Of a stretch of 64,000 bases of DNA, positions 1-14,700 are shown one piece after another. How positions within the stretch are numbered: the first letter of the stretch is position 1; each line of letters begins with the position of its first letter. The DNA is from Climacteris rufus. Taxonomy: Eukaryota > Chordata > Aves > Passeriformes > Climacteridae. A program made the position numbers and the translations under genes. The notes beneath the pieces were generated by a model that was given only the letters and a program-made list of their open reading frames with translations, was not told where the DNA came from and ran no database searches. The DNA lies in contig VZRZ01007791.1 in the NCBI GenBank assembly GCA_013398175.1, positions 1,420,456 to 1,484,455 on the forward strand. The letters are read 5' to 3'.

Positions 1-720
1 CGCAATTCCTCGCTGGGGAGGGGGATGCCTGCTTGGAGGACGGGTCTTGGCCCGAGTAATGGCAGCTGCTCGACAGCGCCGAGGCTCCACAGGAGAGAGA
101 CGGCGGGGCCCCCGCAGGCCGGACGAGGGCCCATGGCTGCCGTGCCCGCGGGGGACAGAGGAGGGGACGGGGAAAGGGTGAACTCAGAGCCCCAGCCCTC
201 CTCCCCCGGCGGCTGCGGGCGGTGCCACCCCCGCGGCCGGGACGGCCTCGCCGCCCGGCGGGACACCGCGGGGCCCGGGATATCCCGGCATAGCCCCGGA
301 GGCTTCCTCGCCTCCCCCGTGTGCCCTGGGGCACGGCCCCGGGATAAATGGGGGCGATTTCTCCGCTCTAGCCTCGGCTCCCCGCGCCCTGCGGGAGCAG
401 CGCACTCGCTGTCCCCAGCCAGGAAGGGCCCTCTTGGGGCCATGCCGGACTCGGCGGTTCGGGAATTGCGAACTGGCGAGGGGCTCGCTTTTGTTGGTGT
501 TCGGGGGGCTTTGTGTGTGTGCACCCTGCAGATAACTCCCTCGGTGCACTTTGTGGGGTGTTCTCCTTCAGCCCCTACCTCGGGGCTGCTCAGAGGCCTG
601 TCTCCTTTCTTTTCGGGGAAAGGATGGAAGTGTAGGTGTGGGAGTGCCCATGGTAAGGATGATGGGGAGCTTCGGTGCGCTTTCCTGACCTTCCGTGTGT
701 TCCGGGCAACAGCCCCCCTG
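1..720. promoter_or_regulatory. ZMYND11: CpG island, probable ZMYND11 promoter / 5' non-coding exon
   Basis: The first ~520 bases are very GC-rich and packed with CpG (about 60 by eye), fading to intron-like sequence by about 720. The left edge of the window cuts into it, so its full extent is unknown. CpG islands of this density normally mark promoters of broadly expressed vertebrate genes. The next plus-strand gene is ZMYND11, whose first coding exon lies 42 kb downstream, and a long first intron fits what I recall for mammals. A good donor-like site (CATG|GTAAGG, GT at 653) could end a non-coding first exon, but neither the start site nor that donor can be proved here. The long open frame through the island is a by-product of GC richness. 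Assignment to ZMYND11 is inference; a divergent upstream gene could share the island. Confidence 0.65.
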
Positions 721-3700
721 TAAAATGCTGATGTTAAGGTCTTGAGAAACTTTGTGTGTCTTTTGGGGCTTATCCTGAAACCAGCAGACCCTGGGAATTT
801 GTTTTTGGTTTTCTGTGAACTTTACAGATGCTAGAGATGGGGTGGCTTGAAAAGAAAAAGGAGTGAAAAACTTTAATTTGGTGCTGTTTGGTTTTATAAT
901 TCAACCTGGAATCATCTGGCATGGTCTCTGTATTGTAGGAGTAGTTCTCCTAATTGTAGTTTTGAGAAGATCCTACTGCAATAGAAAAGAAAAAAGAAAA
1001 CTCTTTGTCCTAATTAATGCTGATTTTTTTTTCACTAATCTCGCTGTTCTATGTAGGAAATTGTTTCATTCTTTAGGGTGAATGATGAGACAGGTGTTAA
1101 GAGGGAAGATAATGGGAGGAGAAATGCCGGTTTGTGGTTCAGGTTGCACCCCTTTGGGCTTTTCTAGTTCCTCCTTCAGTATGAAGGACCTGGCAACTCT
1201 CGACACTTTTTTATTATCAACCATTCTGAGTGTGCTAGAGAAAATCTTCAGGGAAGTAGACTTTGCTGACTAATGTTTTGTATAAAAGTGGAAGTGCCCG
1301 CAAAATAATTCCCACTGTGGATTTATGGCATTAAAATGCTGGCTTTTCCATGCCTAAACAAACCCTCTCTGCCTTCACCAGACAGTTGTATGGGGAAGGG
1401 AGGGAAGGGAATGGTTCACAGGGTAGGTAATTCAACAGAGAGTACTTGCCTTGCTGATGGTGGGTTTGGTTTTAGTGAGTGGGGAAAAAAATGACTGTGT
1501 TGATGACTCTGTTGGTTGTGCTGTGGTTGGTGGTCTCTGCATTTCAAACTGATACCTGGTATTGGGTTCAGCAGCAAAGGCCTGAGTGAGAAAAATGACT
1601 CTTTGACTCCATTTCATTAACTAGATAATAGGATGGAAATTGTCTTGTGTTCAACTGTGCTTTGTAAGGTGAGTTGTGTGTGTGGATGTTGGGTGGGGCC
1701 TTAAAACTTTGGTGGTGTACTGGAAGATACTCTGACAGTTTGAAGTTTTGTAGCAAATATTCGTGGTTCACCTCTGAAGGTTTTTGTTTTGTTCTTTAAA
1801 TCTAAGCAAGCACTTGCAGCTATTATTTTTAAATATAAATATTAAAAAATTGAGTTTGTTCAGCATAAATCAAAATTCTTAGTAGTTTATCTTAGTCCTT
1901 CTGTGTTATGAGCCAGAGCAATGCTTCTTAACTTTTCAGGAAAAAAATGAGCACTATGGGAGTAAGAGGAATTTAATGACTGGAGTTGCTGTACACACAA
2001 TCTGTGACTGGTAGGTTGTGTGCTGTGTGTCCATACTGTTTGCAGGCAGTAGGCATTCTGTGGGTATCTGTTGTTCAGGTGTCCTTGGGTTCCCCCTGTC
2101 CTTGGAGCAGAGAGGAGAAGGGACTGTTCGGGAAGACCTGAGGCTTCCACAGTGGAGGAGCCTGGGTTGTGTTTTCAGCCTAAGGTCATCTCAAGAGCAA
2201 GTGAGATGGTGGAAGGCTGTGAAGTGTGTTTGGCATTTCTGCCTTGCAGGTAAACTAAACATACTGGGTGCTGTTAGTGATGAGAAGAAAACTGTGGATG
2301 GACAATGACTTCGGCCTCAAACTCAACTTGAAGGGGCTCAGGCTCCATGTAGACTGTTGTGCATTTCTACCAGTGCCATCTGCAAACACTGAGTTAGAAT
2401 AAAATGCTTCAAAAAGAAATAGATAAAAGATATAATTGAAGATGTTTCTTTATTTTAGGCATCTAAATGTCTCCTTAGATGTCTGCATTATCTAGTTAGT
2501 TAGCAAATTGTCTCATTTCACACAGTTTGAGGATTGGGGGGATTTTAGAATTAGGAGACACATTTTGGAATTGAGGACCCCACTTCAGTCAGCTGAAGTT
2601 CACAAATTTTGGGCATACCTGTAACTAGTTTTCATAGTAACTGCCTTCCACCGTCTTTCAGAACGTTTTTCTCTGAAAGTGTGAAGACTTCAGGCAGTGT
2701 GAATCGGTCCAGGCTAAAAGTTCTGAAAGAGGGACAAGGTGATGATTAAGCTGTCTTCAGGAAACTTCTGATTTTCTTCTTAAATGACTTTTTAGCTAGA
2801 TTCAGATTAGCATAAATGTCAGTAAAAGGAGTCTTTCACCTGTAATGTAGGTTGTTACAAATGCTAAGTAGAACTATAAACAAAATTAATCTGTGGAAGG
2901 TATTATGTGGCTTGCACCCATGATGAACTCGATTCGTAAAATGCAGAATTTTTTTAAATTACTGGCCAAATGCCCACAAGAGTTTACTTTCCTGAATGAA
3001 GTAGAGTTTGGAGATGTTTTTCAAGAGTTAGGTCAGAATTGCTGGACCAATTCTTTTTCTCATATCTATCCAGTAAATATATGAATTTGTTTCAAATCCT
3101 GACCACCGATTTTATTAATTGCAGTGGTTTTTATTCCAAGTAACAGGACTTTCTTTAGCCGTCCTTCTTGCACTGATTGTTAAGGACCTCGTGTCAGGTC
3201 ATGTTCTTTATCTGCAGGGGCTTTTGTTGGGTTTGTTTAGTCTCAGGATGCAATGAACATTCCCACAGTACATGTGTAGTACTTGGAGCATGGTGCCCTT
3301 GGTAGCTGGGCAGTGCACCGTATGTCATCTTTTATATAGCTCATACATTTTAGTCTGTCAGTGTTGCCTGTGCTAAACATGGTGAACAAAGATTGTTCTT
3401 GTCAGGTTCTGGATCATTTTCATCAGTTGAATGTAAATTTAGCTCATAATTGGGTTATTGTTCTAAGGTTTAATCTGCCAGTCGGGAGAGTATAACCTGC
3501 AAAATAGGTAGTTTATAAGATGTTGTAATGATTCCAGTTTTTCAGGAATTTGTAAATTGATTATTGGTGAGGGTATCTCATCATCCTTATGAAATACAAA
3601 ACAAATGTGGAGAAGTCTACAAATCCCTTCATTCCTGGGTGTGGTGGAGGTAACTGGGAGCAGGTCAATAGACACCAGGGTGGCTGTGTACAGCACAATA

Positions 3701-6700
3701 ATCACGGTGCCCTCAGGCCTGCACAGGTGAACTCCGGTGGCACACGGAGCCATCTGATGTCCAGGACCTCTCTCCATGCAGCTCCCTCAACACCAGAGCT
3801 GGATCGAGCCCATTTTGTTCACCTTGTTTTCAATTGCAGTCTTTAAACGTAATTTTATCATCTATTTAAATCCATGTGTGCCATCAAGTAAATTGTGCAA
3901 CCCTGAACTCTGTCTTTTCATTTATTTCTATCATGCTGTGAATATTGAATTATATGAAAAAAGAATTAAGGGGTAAACCCAGCATTTTAGTAAGATTTCA
4001 TTTATATTTATGTCTTTTTTTTTTTGCTCCCTGAAATGACCAGGGTCTTTAGTCCTGTGGGCAGGGAACAGCAGGCACAGTGGTGATACATGCTGACATG
4101 TCCATGAACCCAAGTTAAAGCTCATGGTGTCTAATTTTAGGTCAGTCAGCTTTGGTAATATCCCATCAGAGCCTGATTCTGTAGCTTTACTGTGTAGATA
4201 AATCCAAAGTGTAGCTATTGAGACTTCTGTGTACAAAAGGACTGGTTTTGATTTTTTTCCAATCTCTCATTTTCCACTTCACTAGGATGCAAAAGTGGCT
4301 GTTACGAAAATACAGAGACATTTAATTTGAGTTAAAAGTATGTTATTGGTTAAAAAGACAGTAGCATTTGTATTTTTAAAATTAGAAATATATTTAAAAA
4401 TATATGTAAAATGTGGTTTATTGGTGTACTTACTAACAATCAGAATATCTTTGCGTATACCTTTACACTGTATTCAGTTTTAAATTCCAGGATTAAATAA
4501 TTGCAGAATAAAACATTGTGAATTAATGATTATGACTCTTCATACAACTCTGACTTGTAGTATGATATAAACCTAATTCTTAACAAATAATTTTAGCACC
4601 AGACACAGTGAAATTTGAAGTACTAAAATCCACTTAGTCATTAAAAAATTAATTCAAACACGCCTATAAAAATAAGAGTAATATCCCGTTCACCCTTTTT
4701 GTGGAAATTGCATTTTTTCATGCAAAGAACTGGCCTGTGTTAATTAATTTTTAGTAATATAATAAGAATTATAATTTTAATGGGATAATGTTGATTTGAG
4801 ATCTAGTAATTTTTTTTAAAAAAGAAGAGTTAAACATACTCCTGCTTACCTCTCATTTCTTCTATGTTTGTCAGTATGTTAAATATTAAACCGGCTTGCG
4901 TTATATTCAAATCTATGATTTTAATGCAGCCAACTTAACCATGTTTTGGTTACAGACTGTAGGACTCTGCTAGTAGGTGTAGTACTCAAATCAGCATTTT
5001 GGCAAGTGGGTATTTGTACTTTGATCCCGTGCCCTTAGAGCATGGCATTGTTATCTGGTCTTTTAAAGAGAGGTGGATGGGAGTTGCTCGCCGTGACTCA
5101 CGGGACATGGCACTCGCTTTGCTAATTTTAGCTGAGCGATTCTTACCTGTCAGCCTTAGGTTTTATTTGAACCTTCTGGAAAAGCAATGAAGTGAAACAA
5201 AATGGAGTTGAGAGAAAATGATTAGCAAATCCCAAAGTAGCAAGAAATAGTATACAGTGAAAAAGAAATTAAAAGTATGTAAGATATGTTAATTGCTCAA
5301 CAAATCTTCGAGAAGATTTGAGAGACTGATCTGAGAGCTTTATCTTTCTTAGCACGCTCTCGTTTTCTGTGAAGTCTCACACAGCATTTATGCATTCAGT
5401 AAGAGAGGAGCTCGCACTACAGATACCTGTTTGCAATTACAGATGCTTCTCAAGTCAGAAACCAAGTACCAGCCAAGTCTGCATTGGCTGCTTGTGCCTT
5501 ATTACTGTTTTCTTGATGTGATTGCCTGTAAAAGAGAACTTCCGAAGGGGAGGTGGTCTGTGCCTTGCATAATATTGCAGTGTGTGCATTCACATGCACA
5601 AATTAAAGTGGAAATTTTACCTCAGAATGGTGGGGGGGTTTCTGCAGTGTTCCTTCTGGTCAGTTGTCAGTTTTGTGATCAGTGTCTTATGAGTTGTCAT
5701 TGACATCAGTGACAAACTTAAACCCAGAGTTTGTGCATAATCTCTTTTCTACAAGCAATTGCTAGGATCCAGGTTCAAAATTGTAAAAAATCAAAACAAA
5801 AGAATTGCTCTTTCATAAAATGTAATCACAGGCCACACAGTCACTGATTGTTCACTGATGAAAATTGATATTCACTGCAGAAAATTCATTGTTACCCATA
5901 GATTAATATTAATATAATGATGGAGACCTTGATCATATAAGCACTTGTTTCCCACAGGCATAAAAATGCATAGGCCTTGGAGCATACTGATGGATCAAGT
6001 TTAGTTTCATAAAATAGTTTTAAAAATTAAAACCTTACATACGACTCCAATATTCAAGGAAGAACACAGTTAAAATTTGTTGTGCTGATATAATTTTATG
6101 TAATGCTATATTTTTGATTCTTCTACTGGAGTTACATAGCAGTGTTACATGGGCATTTTTATGCCTTTTCAATATCAAGAGTATGAGTGTTGTTATTTTT
6201 GCTCATGCTAAATTATACATTGATTATTGTAGCAATTGAAGTTGAGGCACTTTTCCTACATGTGCACTGGTCTTTGAAGGAACTTACACTATTTATGAAA
6301 AAAACAGAGAAAACATGGATAACATTTTTATGTTAGGGATTTCTACCATTTTCTGTATATCTTAAATTCCGACTGTTACAGAAAGCCTTAATTATAAATA
6401 AAGAAAACTGGTAAAAAAAGACATTCCTACTGGAAAAACCAATGCCATTATGAGAAGAAAGCTTTATTTTTATATTAGGAAAGCTAGAAAACAGGTTTGT
6501 CAGGAAACTGTGTATTTTAAGATAGTTTCAAAATTATGGAAATTGTGAATGTGAAAGCAAGTTAAGTAATCAAATTATTTTTTTGTCGTAGAACATAAAT
6601 TAAAAACCTGAATTCTGAAAATTGTCTTGATTCATCCTGTTCTTATAATCTACCTGCAAACAACAGGCAAATCTAGGAAAACCTTTTTGCTCCATGCTAC

Positions 6701-8680
6701 AAAGGGTTTAGAGAGTGTTCTCCTTACCTTGTGCTTCTGTTCTTCTTTGTTACACAGTTCAGAAATTGTAGAAAACTTTTTGCCTTTCTTTTAATTTAAA
6801 AACAAAGGATTATTATTAGTTGTTTTCCCAGGAACCAGACTGGCACCATTTTTAGCTTCATATAACTGTAGCTGAGAATTTAGGACACTCCTAAGAACCA
6901 GCTGTGGGGACCTTTTCTCAGGAAGCTGGATGCTTCAATGTCAGTCATCCTGTGCAAGCTGACATTTGAATATAATATGGCACACTGAATAATTTGGTAT
7001 TGACACTAACATTTTATCAATTTTAAAATATATATTTTAATTAACAAATAAAAATAGCTTTCTTAAAACTTTTCTTGGTCGTGGTAAAATGTGAGGAACA
7101 GTGAGAAGGGATGTACACTTTGCTGACAGGTAACTCAGGGTGTCTGACCTCTTAGCAGTCTGACTGGAATGTAATGTCAGGCTGTTTAAAAGCTGACATA
7201 TTAAAATATTTTCTGTTTGTTTGTGTGTGAAAAGAAAATGTTTTATTTCACTGACATAACTTTTTGAAAGAGAGAGCTGATGCATACCTGAAAGCATTTC
7301 AGACTGTCGGTATTGGAAGGTGAGAAACATGGACACCCTCAATCTGTAATTGTGCCTTTCAGTTTTGTAGCTTTGTCTTCATCTTCTGCTTATACTGACC
7401 TGAAGTAAATAGGCTTACAGGAAATATTTGTTGCAAGAAAGGGATTCTTCCTTTTCCTGCACACTTTCTACTCTGCTGGCTCTCAGAAGGCTTCTTTGTA
7501 AATCTCCTAATTGGAAGCATACTCCTAACTTCTCTCTGGTTCCAGACATGAGATTTCCTCTTGTTGTTGAACTTGCACCTTTTAGGAAATACAGATTAAG
7601 AGTCAAGGATCTCCAGGAGCCAGTTTTATTATTTTTTTTAATTCATGCTGATATTTTTTTCTCAATAGTTTTATTAAAATATCCCATTTTCCAGTTAGCC
7701 AACTATTAGCCTAGGTTGTAGCCCTAATTCCTGAAAGTGTATAGCTTTCAATAAAATGGAAGGATTTTTGTCCTTTACACAGGCACAGGAAATACCAATA
7801 AAAATCAGCTAAAACTGCTTGATGGTGCAGATGCTTCAAGTACAGGTGCACCAAGGAGCTGAGGAGCTGAATGTGGTTTGCTCTGCCAAGTTAGTTACAG
7901 TGTTTCCTGGGCCAGTGGGAAGGAATGGTATCCAAATTTCTGCTTGGCTCTTCTTCCATGAGACCTGCCTTTCTTGATCAAACTAGCTTGTCATGTAATC
8001 CAGAGTCTCGTTTCCAGCCATCAAAGGTCTCCTAAAAAGGTGTCAAATTTTCTGAGGTGGAAAGCTACAGAATACTTTTTTCCCCTCATGCTAGTTTCCA
8101 AACAATAGTAATTTAGATTATGAGTCCTGTTTTTACACATACAGAAGTTTTATTTATTCTGTTTTTTGAATGTTTTACATTCTTTTTCCTGTAATAGCTG
8201 AATATTTTAGCTGTAATGTTGAAACCTACTGCTTTTTAGGTCAAGCCTGTTCTGTCCTCTCTACATGCCTTACAGCCTCCCACTGCAGTGCTTTCTCTTT
8301 GCACATTTTCCAAGAGCTTCTTCCTGGGTTGCAGAAAAGAGCCACGTATACCTGCTTGTCTGAGGGATTTGATGGAGATAAGAGGCCTCGAGGGGCGAGT
8401 TAGTGAAAGGCTACAGTGGTTGTCTGTTGAGTACAAGAGCTGGAGAATGCACACATGAAAGGAAGAAAGGGAGAGTTTGTCTGAAATGCGCATTAAGTGG
8501 AAGTCGAGGAACAGCCCTGTCACAGGATACCGGAGACAGGACCACTGACAGTGCTAACATCATTTGCTGCAGCACTGTTGACTTTAGTGGAGCAATATTA
8601 GTTTACACCTGCAGAAAATTCTCTCCTGAATCTCTGGGAATGAGAATATAAAATGAAGTGTTTATGGGTGAGTGACAGAG
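721..8680 (+). other. Presumed ZMYND11 intron 1, first segment: no gene seen
   Basis: AT-rich unique sequence with stop codons in all frames and only short open frames without family signatures. The one structured element I noticed is a near-perfect inverted repeat at 5301-5320 resembling a heat-shock element. There is no recognisable transposon, RNA gene or exon. Confidence 0.6.
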
Positions 8681-8689
8681 AGAGTGCAG

Positions 8690-8710
8690 GAGAGAGAGAG
8701 CACACACACA
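8690..8710. repeat. Compound (GA)n(CA)n microsatellite
   Basis: A short run of GA dinucleotides passes directly into five CA units. It lies in intron sequence and is likely length-variable between individuals. Confidence 0.85.
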
Positions 8711-11700
8711 TTTTCAGGCCTGATTGATTATATGAAAAAAAAACACCCTGGAGTTGAAAGAACATTATTTTAAATTAACATTCATTATCTTCACGCGTGA
8801 GATAACAGTTCACTTTGGACCAGATCCTAGCACCATTATGTTTCTTGAGCAGAGGCTGCTTTTTCCTTGAGTGAGGTTATTCAGTATGAGACAGGCAAAA
8901 TGTAGTCAGATCTTTGACAACTAAAATATATTATTTTGTCACTATATATTAAAATAAAGCTGCATCATTTCTGTCAGAAAAACATGTATGTTTTTCCTTT
9001 TTAAAATAAATGATTACATTTTCTTTGAAATGTGAAATAAAAAGTAAGACATCATTTTTTTTATGTCTCATGCCTGGAAAAGCTTGCAGCCATTTTAATT
9101 CATGCTGCATTCATTGATCTAGCAGTTAAATCATTTAATCACCCTGCAGCTAGGTCGTCTACCTATCGGACACTGTTAAAGATTTCAGTGATATACTTTG
9201 GGTTATTGGCTTCTAAATGTCACTTTTGGAAAAAAAAAAACCCAAAAACCAAAAAGCAAACAACCTATGAACACCCCAATTAACTGATGAACAGTATAAA
9301 GGAAAACACAATGTGAATTCATGGTCTTATCACTCAACTCTTTTTTGTTCTGTACACAAAATAAGTAGAAAAAAATGCACATCATAGCAAACAAAGGAAA
9401 AAATTGATTTTGATATTCTTTGGCAGTTCTTTTGCTTTTAAGTATAGAGTTTTGCAACATTAAGTCATCTAATTAGGCAGCAGCTTGCTATGAAATATTT
9501 TCATAACAGACATAGTTTGTGAGCATGAAAATGAAAGCCACATTTTAAAATTACAACCCCAAATAACTTTCTGAATTTAAATATTATTCTGAAAATGGCT
9601 TATTCTGTAAGTATAATCGTGTGAAAGAAAGTGGGGAAAGTTTGTATTTGATGTAGTCAACAGCAGTAGAAAACTCAATTTCTTAGTCTTAAGTGTTGCA
9701 ATAGTAGAAGCCCAATAATCTAGATATATAAAAAGGGAAATAAATGTGGCAGCAGCTAATGGGTGGCAGTGAAAAGCAGAGGAAAATGTCTTGATGCTTT
9801 TAAGTGTCCTGTATTTTCCGAGAGGGAGCTACTTACGATGAAATAAATCTCTTGGTATGCAATAGGCAAGTATCTTATCCAAAGAGAGATGGCAAATTCT
9901 TTGGAAGTGATGTACTTGGCATCAGCAGTTTTTAAAGGGTTACCCATGTGCTTTTCAGTTCTTTCCCTACAGAGATGAAAAGGAAAGTTCATGCTCTTGT
10001 GAGCTATTGTTGGCTGTCTCAGTGCAGGTGGGACAAGAAAGTTGTGTTTCATATGAAGATTGGAACTGTACTTCCCTCTTGTTCAATGAAGGCTCAGAAT
10101 CCAGAAATGCTAATTCCATCTGTGTGTGTCTGGATCCCTTGGCTTTTTTCCTTGTGCTTTCCTGATGTATACTGGAATCTTCATCAGATGAGAAGTTCTG
10201 TTCATGTGGAGTATCTCTCAGTGTTCTATACCTTCAGCAGAGAGGCTCTAAACAAAAGGGGTCACTTGTTATCTTGTTTAGTGTTTTCTTAATAAGTTAA
10301 TTTTTCACAGGTTTCATTCTCTGAGTTCTAATAGCTCCTCTGCTTTATTATGTTAGTTTATTACAATTTTGGTACAACTTCTTGTCATACTTTCGTCTGG
10401 GCATTCTGTGATGTGATTCCTATTTTGAAGTAATGTCATGATATTATGTACATGAAGAGTCCGATGGTAAAGAAGGAATTTGACTAAAGGATTTATGAAT
10501 GCCATCCCACTGTTGAGTAAGACCTCAGTGCAGCAAGGCAGTTTAAATAGGGATCTGATACTTTTGCTCTCTTTCTTCTGGAAGAACATTGAAAGGGCTG
10601 CAAACTCAGACGAATGTGCTGTGTCCTCACTGTGTATTTCTTTACCAGTAAGTAGGGAACTCAGTCATGGAAGGCAACTCGGTGAGGTTAAAGAAAGAAA
10701 GGTGCTGAAATCAGCTGCATGTCAAAGGAAAATGAGAATTCTGTGATAATAAGAGCAAAGTGTCAGTGTTAATGCAACATACTTGCAGATTTTTTTCAAG
10801 AGCTGAAGATGTCTCTTAAAAAAGGGTTTCGATGGCTGAATTGCAGTTCAGGAGCTGTCAAAGGATAAGGTGTTTAAGAAGGCTGAAGCCCTCCTGGCAG
10901 GAGAGCAAACAAACTCAGTCCCTTGAGCTCAGTCCATTCTGGTGGGTGTGGTGGCCAGATGGTTGTCAAAGAATACATGAAGTGCAGTATTGCAGTGGGT
11001 ATCAAACCTTTGCACATCTACCTTGCTAAACTTAAGAAACAAAAGAGCTCTTGACAGCTTGGCATTACAGCCCTGATTTCCAACATTTCTTCTGAGTTCC
11101 ACTGAATTAATGAAATTAACTGAGCTGCCAGGCCGGGTGCAGAGCTGCTGGTGAGCTGCTGTCACAGGAACCCCACATCGGGCAGAATGTGCTGATTTAC
11201 GATCTCTTTGTCTTGAATTTAAATGATGACCTTCACTTCCTGCACCTCAGCCTACAGCAGGCTGCAATGGAGGCAGCCTTCAGAAGGTGTTTGCTAATGA
11301 GGCTCTAGCACCTTTGATAGCTGTGCTAGATCATCAAAAAGTGAGAGATGGCAGTGTACTGTGTTTGGAAATTTCATTTAAAGTATGTATTTATGTACTT
11401 GTGATTTTGACTCATCCAAGCCGTTTGTATGATCTGTTGGTGTTTTCCACAAGAGCAGGGATGCTTGCCCTCTTGTCCTGGCCAAGTTCCAATTTGGCTA
11501 ATTATATTCTGAGTACCTACCTTTCTGTAAAGTTTCATCTGGATTTTGTTACTGTTGTTTATTTAAATAGTGATGCATATGTACTTGGCAACTTATAAAA
11601 TAACAGCACAGGATAAAAAAAAGTTAGAAAAATCCCTGCTCCAAATTACATTTAGTATTTGTACATGAACAAGTGTAGTGTGGCATGATACAGTACAGAA

Positions 11701-14700
11701 AAAATCTGAAGTGACATATTCAGTAATAGCATGCATAGAAGAGGTAGGTTTTCAGAGTTTATGAAATAGAAGAGGTTAAGTTGCTGAGTAGTGTGCACTG
11801 TTAAACATATGATATATTGTGCAGCAGGAATGGAAGTAATTCACTGGTAGGAGAAATAATGCTTGTTTGTATTGTAGTTAAACCGTATGTATTTTTACAA
11901 GGTTATCAGGCATGATTTTACATGTGTATCAACAAGGGAGTGGAAGCCAATTTATGTGGTGATGTCAAAAGGATTTAGGCAATCACAGATCTGCACGTGG
12001 CAATCATCTGCTGGCATAGAAATATTTCTCTTCTACATACAAAGGCACATTTTAACATTTACCACGCAGTCTCTCAGAATCCTGCTTAAATTACAGTAGG
12101 AAGAACTTGCTGTTTGTTACTGTACAGTAAGAGGTAGGTGAAAAAGAACCCAAGCCACATCCTGTTGCGGAGAGTTGTTTTGTAGAAATAGGAACTTTAA
12201 AACTGCAAGCTTACTCTTAAAACTGATTGATATTAATAGTCAATATTAACCTGAAATGGATTACTAGAGGAGTTCAAAACAATCCAGTATTAGACCATAC
12301 TGCATAACCATAGCAGTCTAACATTTACAAGAACTGTCCCAGTGTTCTTCCAAAAATCACTTGTCTGCTTAGAGATGCTTCATCCACTTGTCTGCTTAGA
12401 GATGTACCCCAGAAAAAAGATATTAGACATAGATGGAAAAACAGTTTTCATTTTAAAAATGCTTTCAAGAAAACTGTTTCTGTCTAGTACTTGTGAGTGA
12501 AATCGTACCCAAATCAAATAGCTTGTTTACAAAAAGAGGTCTGGAGTTTCTTTGTTTTTCTAGAAATGAAAAAAAATTGTTTTGGAAATATCTTAGAATT
12601 TTCATATTAACACTGGTGTTTCTAATTGTAGTTCTTTTTACATAATTTCATTTGCTAATAAAAATGGTAAGTAATGTTCTATGTATTTATGCAACAGAAA
12701 GACTTAAGACAATGTATTTTAATTTTGGTGTGTTCAATGCCTTGGCATAGCATTTGGAAAGAATTTTTCTGTGTAACCCATCTTAAATAATTTTACCTTT
12801 TTCCTCTGTATCAAACCCAGTGAAGATACCATCACAAAAGAGGCAGCCAGCCTGCTGAATGTAAGTGAAAGGGTTGAAGCCCCATCTTTCAGTGCTCTGG
12901 GGCAGACAGGTATCTTACCCACTTTAGTGTCTATCTAGTTTGATCTTTTTTTTGTCATCTGTGAACTATTTTTTATGAAAAAAAAAAACAAAACCACCAA
13001 CAAAACCAAACAGGAATACTTCAACGAGGAAAGCCATCCAGCATCCACATGCTGCATATTATGGGAATGAAATCCATGTGGCTTATTACCTTTTTTTTTT
13101 CTCCTTCTGTATCATTTATTAAAGCTGTTACGGAGTATCTGCTTAAGGCTAAAAGAGTTTGAATTCTCACTTAGCCTCATTAAGGTCTTGGGCTTGGTGT
13201 TTACTACTACTGCTTTCATCAAGGCCACTTCCTCAGAGGCTTTTGCAGGAGACACATATGTTCTTATGAATAACATTCTTCATTTTCTGTCTCAAATCAT
13301 GGTAGAATTATACTTTTTAATCAGCAGGTTTTATTTAAACTCAAAATTTTATTGCTGGTGTTCTGCCTCTAAAGCAGAATTTGGTTTTTTATACTTTTAT
13401 GTTGTGGGTTGTCTATTTCTATAGTCACACATTGAAATGCTTCAGGCTATTCATTGTGTGTTTTCTGGGGTGGGTTTAACAGTTCAGTCATTTCCACACA
13501 GACTGTCTAAGTCACTTGGAGACTGTGTCAAAATTTGCTATCAGACTGCTAAGATGACTCTGGCACTGTCACTACAGAGTACTTCTCCAGAGCACAAAAC
13601 ATTGTTAAGAAATAGTTGAGGTACTGGAGGTGATGCTATTGTAGCCCCATGAGTAGCTTCACTGTGTGCTCTTAGTGCTAGAATGGTTCCTGTAAAAGAT
13701 TCCAGGCCCTCAGGTGCTTAGTGGCCAGGTGTAGCTATGTAAGTCACTATGATAAACTGTACTTGTGCTCTCAAATTAGAAAAAGAGTTGATTTACCAAT
13801 AGGTAACTTAAAAAAATATATATCTATAGTTCATATATATGTTTTCTATTTTGAATGCTTTGTTCACCATCAGAATTTTTTAAATTTATCTGGGTTTTCT
13901 TTCTATATCTGGGAGGAAAGCAAAAGTGGTACAGTCAGTATGTACCTTAAATATTTATTCATTGCAAAGATACAAGACTAATCTTAAGAGAAAGGATGTA
14001 TATGTAGCCTATTTGTTTGACTATATATGAAGAATTCATGTCTCAAAAAACTGTGGTTGTTGGTAAGCAACCTCTATTTTAGCTGTAAATTTAAACTTCG
14101 AACAATGAACGTGCTTAGACTAGTGATGTGCTTATTAGGTTAAAAAAAGAACAAGATTTTAATAGGAAAAAATTATCACAAGACAAACAGCACATGATCT
14201 CATTAGCATTTATGGATTGCTTAACTGCAGTTTAAAAGTCACATTTCTGTCCAAAGAAGTTTTCCACAACAGTCATACAGCAACATTAAACAATGTTGTT
14301 TTGGTTTGTTTGTTTGGGATCAGATTTTCAATGATCAGAGTGATTAAAGTTGCAGTTGTCTGCAAAGGCAACACTAATTAGCTGCACTTGATGTGAGTTG
14401 GACTTTGAGTTAGTCTTGATTCTGAAAATCCCACCATGTATGGACCTCATATCTGTCTTCAGATATCTTTGAAAATCTGGCCCTTGGGACAGTTTACAGC
14501 TTTCCCTCTCTTGTTTCAGTGGTTTTCCCTTACCAATTCCCCATTTTACTCTGCTCAGGAAGGTCCATCCATTTTAAACAGCATTTTGTAGTAATTTCTG
14601 AACCTTAGAGTTTTACCTGTCAGAAGGGATGGACTGACAGAAGAGACTTGGCCCTGGCTTTCCATGCAGTATTTTACTTCTTTGCTCTAATAGCATAAAT

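Noticed and set aside
25..723. A 232-codon open frame on the plus strand at the left edge
   Set aside because: It lies in a CpG island, where stop codons are rare by composition. It is proline/glycine/arginine-rich with no domain, and an overlapping antisense frame is equally open.
10832..11165. Possible degraded coding segment (plus-frame LSKDKVFKKAEALLAGEQ)
   Set aside because: The peptide looked protein-like, but stops interrupt it within 25 codons and I could tie it to no family. No pseudogene call is justified.
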